Below, one piece after another: positions 4,213 to 8,000 of a DNA stretch of 8,000 nt. The notes under the pieces were generated by a model. It worked only from the letters and a program-made list of their open reading frames with translations, was not told the origin of the DNA and made no database searches. Position 1 is the stretch's first letter. Each line of letters begins with the position of its first letter. Both the position numbers and the translations under genes were made by a program. The DNA comes from an uncultured Caulobacteraceae bacterium (lineage in GTDB: Bacteria > Pseudomonadota > Alphaproteobacteria > Caulobacterales > Caulobacteraceae), in assembly GCA_937952995.1 (NCBI GenBank), contig CALFYB010000088.1, forward strand, positions 1 to 8,000, written 5' to 3'.

Positions 4213-7035
4213 GTGACCGAAGCCTTGCCCGTTCCGACTCTGCCACCGGCCCTCGTCGTCCATCCCGGACGGCGCGCGGCCCTGTGCGAGGGCGATCAGG
4301 TCAAGCGGCTAGGTCCTGCCCCGGCCAAGACCCTGTTCGAGCGCGGCCCTGTGCTAGTGGCTCATGCGACCCTGACCGCGCGGCGTCTGGGCCTCAATCC
4401 GCCTCAGCGCAGCCGCGACCATTTCGATGTGCTCGAGCTCTACGCCTTTGTGCGCCCGGCAAGGTTCTGTGCGCCGTCAGCAGCCGGTCTGGCGCTTGCC
4501 CTTGGACGCAGCGAGCCGCGTACCCTCGAAGCCCAAGCCCTAGCCCTGCATCAGGGTGCGATGGACTTGCTGGCCGAACTGGCGGGCGGCCCTTGGCCAA
4601 CCCGCGAGGATGCCTTGGCCTTGGCCGAGACCTTGGGCCGGGCCGGATGGGCTTGGGCGGCGCTAGTCATTGGTGCGCTGCGCTCGGGTCCGGTGCGCGA
4701 AGGATCGCGCTCGGCGGGTCTGGATGTCTGGTCGCGTATCCCCGAATGGGAAGATCAGGCCCCGCCCGGCGAATCAGGCACCCGTCCGATCTCGCCCGAC
4801 GAGGCCCGTGTGCGACTTGCCGAGCTTCTGGCCCGGTCTGGTCTGGATGAGGCGCGCCCGGCTCAGGCCGAGTTCGCCGCCGAGACCGCCTATGCTTTCC
4901 AGCCCCGCGAGCGCGAGGGTGAGCCGCGCATGATGCTGGCCGAGGCGGGCACCGGCGTTGGCAAGACCCTCGGCTATCTAGCCCCCGCGTCCCTCTGGGC
5001 CGAGGCCAACGGCCCCGCCGTCTGGATATCGACCTATACCCGCGCGCTTCAGCGCCAGATCGCCCGCGAAAGCGCCGCCATCTTTCCCGATCCGGCCGTG
5101 CGCGCCCGCAAGGCGGTGGTGCGCAAGGGGCGGGAGAACTATCTGTGCCTTTTGAATTACCAAGATGCGGTGCAGGCCGCTCAGCTTGGCAATGGTGACC
5201 TGATCGGTCTGGCCTTAACCTCGCGCTGGATCCGCGCGACGCGCGACGGCGACATGACCGGCGGGGACTTTCCCGCCTGGTTGCCCGGTCTCTTTGCCGT
5301 GCCCCCGGTGCAGCAGGCCAGCGCGGCCAATCTGGTCGACCGGCGCGGCGAGTGCGTCCATGCGGGCTGCTCCCACTACCGCGCCTGCTTCATCGAAAAG
5401 GCCGTGCGGGCCTCCAAACGCGCCGACCTTGTCATTGCCAACCATGCGCTGGTCCTGACCCAAGCGGCCTTTGACGGGGTGCGCAGCGCGCGGGGCCAGA
5501 AGGCTGACAACGAATCCACCTCGCTCAAGCGCATTGTCTTTGACGAGGGCCACCATCTGTTCGACGCCGCCGACAGCGCCTTTGCCGCCGCCATTTCCGG
5601 GGCCGAAGCCGCTGAGATGCGCCGCTGGATCAGAGGCCCGGAGGGGCGCGGACGGCGCGGGCGCGGGCTAGAACAGCGGCTGGGCGATCTGGTCGGTGAG
5701 CGCGAGGGACCGGCCAAGGCGCTGGCCGATGCGGTTCAGGCTGCCACGGCTTTGCCCAGCGAAGGCTGGTCCGGACGGGTGGCTCCGGCCCCCGACTATG
5801 ACGGACGCGACCAGCCAGCCCAGCCCAATGGCCCTATCGAGACCTTCATTGCCCGGGTGCTGGAGCAGCTTCGGGCCCGCGCCACGCCGTCCGAGGTCGG
5901 TCAGGAATGTGCCGCCCGGCCCACGGTCGAGCCGGTGCGTATCGCCGCCCGCGATGCTGCCCGAGCCCTCGCCGCCATCGAGGCCCCGCTGGTGGCCTTT
6001 GCTCGTCACTTGGAAGATTTGCTGGATTCCGAGGCTGATGAGCTGCCCACCGGCGACCGGGCCCGCATCGAGGGGGCCTTGCGCGGCATCGACCGGCGCG
6101 CGCGCATGGCCCTTCCGGCCTGGCGCACCATGCTCAAGGCCTTGGAAGAACAGGCCGAGGATGATCCCGATTTCGTCGACTGGTTCGAGGCGACCTATCT
6201 CTATGGCCGGGTCGTTGACGGGGCCTATCGCCGCCACTGGGTCGATCCGACCGAGCCTTTGCGGGCGGCGGTTCTGGCCCCGGCCCACGGGGTCTTGGTG
6301 ACCAGCGCCACCTTGGCCGATCCGGCCTTGAGCGACCCGTTTGCGCTGGCAGAGATGCGCACCGGGGCTGCCCGCCTGCCCGAACGGCCCAAGACCCTGA
6401 AGCTGGCCTCGCCCTTCGACTATGAGAAAAACGCCCGCATCTTTGTCATCACCGATGTGGCCAGAGATGATCCGCGCCAGATCGCGGCGGCCATGCGCGA
6501 GCTGTTCTTGGCGGCGGGCGGCGGCGGGGTTGGCCTGTTCACCGCGATCCGGCGGCTGCGGGCCGTGCATGACCAGATCGCCGCCCCCTTGGCCGACAAG
6601 GGGCTGGCCCTCTATGCCCAGCATGTCGACGGGCTCGAGGTCGGGGCCTTGGTCGACATCTTCCGGGCGGAGGAAAATTCGTGCCTGCTGGGCACCGATG
6701 CTGTGCGCGACGGTGTCGATGTGCCGGGCCGGTCCTTACGGCTTTTGGCCTTTGACCGTGTGCCGTGGCCGCGTCCGGACATGCTGCACAAGGCTAGGCG
6801 CGAGCGGTTTGGCGGGCGCGGCTATGACGACAGCGTCGCGCGGGCGCGGATTGCCCAGGCCTTTGGCCGCCTGATCCGGCGGGCCGATGACAAGGGCGTC
6901 TTTGTCATGCTCGATCCCGCCGCGCCAACGAGACTGTTCTCCAGCCTGCCCGAAGGGGTGACCATCCAGCGGGTGGGCTTGGTCGAGGCCTTGGAGGCTG
7001 TGACGGCCTTTTTGGGTGAAGTGAAAAAAGTATAG
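4213..7035 (+). CDS. DinG/XPD-type Fe-S ATP-dependent DNA helicase with N-terminal extension
   Basis: A 940-residue superfamily 2 helicase that would unwind DNA 5' to 3', including flaps, D-loops and R-loops, in repair or replication restart. Motifs in order: RPAQ (215-218, Q-like); Walker A GTGVGKT (246-252); Cys312, Cys381, Cys386 and Cys392, whose CX4CX5C tail equals the spacing of the E. coli DinG 4Fe-4S ligands; DEGH (444-447) for DEAH; TSATL (697-701); GTDAVRDGVDVPG; and QAFGRLIRR (882-890, motif VI). The variable insert after DEGH probably forms the Arch domain. E. coli DinG has 716 residues; the extra length is mostly residues 1-210, which resemble a decayed DnaQ-type exonuclease (inference). 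The start is GTG: an in-frame TAA at 4201-4203 rules out anything much earlier, and AAGG (4206-4209) is only 3 nt upstream, so initiation may be weak. It follows ggt by 52 bp on the same strand, so cotranscription is possible. Confidence 0.93.
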   Translation: MTEALPVPTLPPALVVHPGRRAALCEGDQVKRLGPAPAKTLFERGPVLVAHATLTARRLGLNPPQRSRDHFDVLELYAFVRPARFCAPSAAGLALALGRSEPRTLEAQALALHQGAMDLLAELAGGPWPTREDALALAETLGRAGWAWAALVIGALRSGPVREGSRSAGLDVWSRIPEWEDQAPPGESGTRPISPDEARVRLAELLARSGLDEARPAQAEFAAETAYAFQPREREGEPRMMLAEAGTGVGKTLGYLAPASLWAEANGPAVWISTYTRALQRQIARESAAIFPDPAVRARKAVVRKGRENYLCLLNYQDAVQAAQLGNGDLIGLALTSRWIRATRDGDMTGGDFPAWLPGLFAVPPVQQASAANLVDRRGECVHAGCSHYRACFIEKAVRASKRADLVIANHALVLTQAAFDGVRSARGQKADNESTSLKRIVFDEGHHLFDAADSAFAAAISGAEAAEMRRWIRGPEGRGRRGRGLEQRLGDLVGEREGPAKALADAVQAATALPSEGWSGRVAPAPDYDGRDQPAQPNGPIETFIARVLEQLRARATPSEVGQECAARPTVEPVRIAARDAARALAAIEAPLVAFARHLEDLLDSEADELPTGDRARIEGALRGIDRRARMALPAWRTMLKALEEQAEDDPDFVDWFEATYLYGRVVDGAYRRHWVDPTEPLRAAVLAPAHGVLVTSATLADPALSDPFALAEMRTGAARLPERPKTLKLASPFDYEKNARIFVITDVARDDPRQIAAAMRELFLAAGGGGVGLFTAIRRLRAVHDQIAAPLADKGLALYAQHVDGLEVGALVDIFRAEENSCLLGTDAVRDGVDVPGRSLRLLAFDRVPWPRPDMLHKARRERFGGRGYDDSVARARIAQAFGRLIRRADDKGVFVMLDPAAPTRLFSSLPEGVTIQRVGLVEALEAVTAFLGEVKKV

Positions 7036-7040
7036 AAAAG

Positions 7041-7122
7041 GCCCTCACCCAACCCTCTCCCACAGGGAGAGGGCTAAGAATGTAAAGCCCTCGCCCCCTT
7101 GGGGGAGAGGGTGGGGTGAGGG
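7041..7122. repeat. REPIN-like doublet, copy 2 (CCCTCTCCC hairpin family)
   Basis: The left half repeats 431-465 with 34 of 35 bases identical, including the 9-bp hairpin CCCTCTCCC (7053-7061), ACA, GGGAGAGGG (7065-7073). The right half folds as CCCTCGCCCCC (7088-7098), TT, GGGGGAGAGGG (7101-7111) with one mismatch. The outer arms 7042-7060 and 7104-7122 are reverse complements at 18 of 19 positions. The unit starts 5 bp after the helicase stop and ends about 11 nt before the ribosome-binding site of the next gene. It may therefore terminate the helicase transcript or shape the leader of the next message. Confidence 0.85.
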
Positions 7123-7133
7123 GGACACCGGAC

Positions 7134-7146
7134 GGAGATTATTTTG
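7134..7146 (+). promoter_or_regulatory. Ribosome-binding site that decides a TTG start
   Basis: GGAG at 7134-7137 within ACGGAGA is followed after 6 nt by TTG at 7144-7146, the first possible start in the kinase-like frame. The same frame is closed by TGA at 7117-7119, so the gene cannot begin further upstream. The next in-frame ATG is at about 7423, well inside conserved protein sequence, which makes the TTG the best choice. Confidence 0.7.
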
Positions 7147-8000
7147 GCCCACCTGATCGACGACCCCATCTGTGACGAAGTCTGCGCTTGGCTGGCGGCG
7201 GATGCTGACCGGCTGATCGAGACCCATTGCGCGTGGGTGGTGCTCAAGGGCGATCTGGCTTTCAAGCTCAAGCGGCCCGTCGATCTGGGCTATCTGGACT
7301 TCTCGACCCGAGACAAGCGCCGCTGGGCCTTGGAGCGGGAGTTGGAGTTTAATCGGGCGACGGCACCGACCATTTACCGTGCCCTGCGCACCATCACCCG
7401 AAAGGCCCATGGCGGGCTAGAGATGGATGGTCCGGGCGAGGTGCTGGAATGGGCGCTGGAGATGCGCCGCTTTGACGATGGCTCGGTCCTGTCCCTTCAG
7501 CCGGACAAGGTGCAGGGCGATCTGGCCGAGCGGCTCGGCCGGGTCGTGGCCGGTCTGCACCGGGCCGCAGAGGTCAAGCCGCAGGGCGGGGGAACGACGG
7601 CGCTGGGCTACACGATCACATCGAACGCCGAACATCTGCGCCATCTGGCCCCGGTCTTGGGCGCGGAGGCGGTAGAGGTTCTCGTCGAGGCCACCGACCG
7701 GGCCTTTGCCAAGCAGTCAGCCCTGCTCAACGCGCGCCAAGCCTTGGGGCTGGGACGGCGCTGCCACGGCGATCTGCATCTGGGCAATATCTTCATCGAG
7801 AACGACGAGCCGGTGGCGTTCGACTGTATCGAGTTCAATGATCAGCTCAGCGACATCGACATCCAATATGACATCGCCTTCTTGCTGATGGACCTGCTGT
7901 TTCGCGGCAACCGGGCCGGGGCCGTGCGGGTGCTGAGCGGTTATCTGGACGAGGCAGCGCGTCATTTTGGATCGGCAGTATTTGAGGGTCTGTCAGCCCT
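7144..8000 (+). CDS. Kinase-like N-terminal part of an aminoglycoside-phosphotransferase-like/ATPase protein (3' end outside window)
   Basis: The frame is open for 285 codons from TTG 7144 to the window end. The N-terminal lobe has ETHCAWVVLKGDLAFKLKRP (26-45), with Lys41 a plausible ATP-binding lysine, followed by VDLGYLDFSTRDKRR. The C-terminal lobe has CHGDLHLGNIF with His208, Gly209, Asp210 (catalytic aspartate) and Asn215, then VAFDCIEFND with Asp227 (metal-binding, DFG-equivalent), and DIDIQYDIAFLLMDLLFRG. These are marks of the COG2187 aminoglycoside-phosphotransferase-like family. From family knowledge, members of about 500 residues carry a second P-loop ATPase/kinase domain at the C-terminus; that part would lie beyond this window. 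The substrate is not established, and drug resistance should not be assumed from the name. The REPIN-like repeat just upstream makes it unclear whether the gene shares the helicase transcript. Confidence 0.85.
   Translation, partial: MAHLIDDPICDEVCAWLAADADRLIETHCAWVVLKGDLAFKLKRPVDLGYLDFSTRDKRRWALERELEFNRATAPTIYRALRTITRKAHGGLEMDGPGEVLEWALEMRRFDDGSVLSLQPDKVQGDLAERLGRVVAGLHRAAEVKPQGGGTTALGYTITSNAEHLRHLAPVLGAEAVEVLVEATDRAFAKQSALLNARQALGLGRRCHGDLHLGNIFIENDEPVAFDCIEFNDQLSDIDIQYDIAFLLMDLLFRGNRAGAVRVLSGYLDEAARHFGSAVFEGLSA

Noticed and set aside
5668..6624. 318-codon open frame on the minus strand inside the helicase gene
   Set aside because: It is an antisense shadow caused by high GC. The plus-strand frame carries all helicase motifs, and the minus product is rich in Gly, Arg and Gln with no recognisable domain.

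Overview
The window looks like an ordinary chromosomal segment of a GC-rich alphaproteobacterium. Caulobacterales (Caulobacter, Brevundimonas or Asticcacaulis type) is the best guess. That rests on base composition, on the protein families present, and on the kinds of palindromic repeats that fill the gaps. No rRNA, tRNA, CRISPR array, transposase, integrase or phage gene is visible, and the repeat units are the only possible mobile remnants.

Layout. Positions 1-176 hold the last 57 codons of a plus-strand gene, probably an AtuA/DUF1446-family protein. Positions 177-599 form a non-coding gap between converging genes, packed with four different palindromic repeats. A minus-strand pair follows: a glutathione S-transferase (2230-1577) and, 5 bp downstream, an epoxide-hydrolase-type alpha/beta hydrolase (1571-600), which looks like a two-gene operon. 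A 208-bp divergent gap (2231-2438) separates this operon from the plus-strand genes. The first of these is an exported gamma-glutamyltransferase (2439-4160). The second is a 940-residue DinG-type iron-sulphur DNA helicase with a long N-terminal extension (4213-7035). After a second copy of one repeat family (7041-7122) comes a kinase-like gene with a TTG start (7144 onwards), cut by the window end. It is probably the N-terminal half of the fused aminoglycoside-phosphotransferase-like/P-loop ATPase family.

How the genes fit together. Epoxide hydrolase, glutathione S-transferase and periplasmic gamma-glutamyltransferase could form a small electrophile and glutathione-handling neighbourhood: hydrolysis or conjugation in the cytoplasm, and breakdown of glutathione or its conjugates in the periplasm. 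This is inferred from gene families and arrangement only. The helicase and the kinase-like gene have no obvious link to that theme.

The observations most worth a second look are the repeats, especially two REPIN-like doublets 6.6 kb apart that share a nearly identical 35-nt half, and the helicase N-terminus, which reads like a decayed DnaQ-type exonuclease joined to an Fe-S DinG core. I found no convincing undescribed system.
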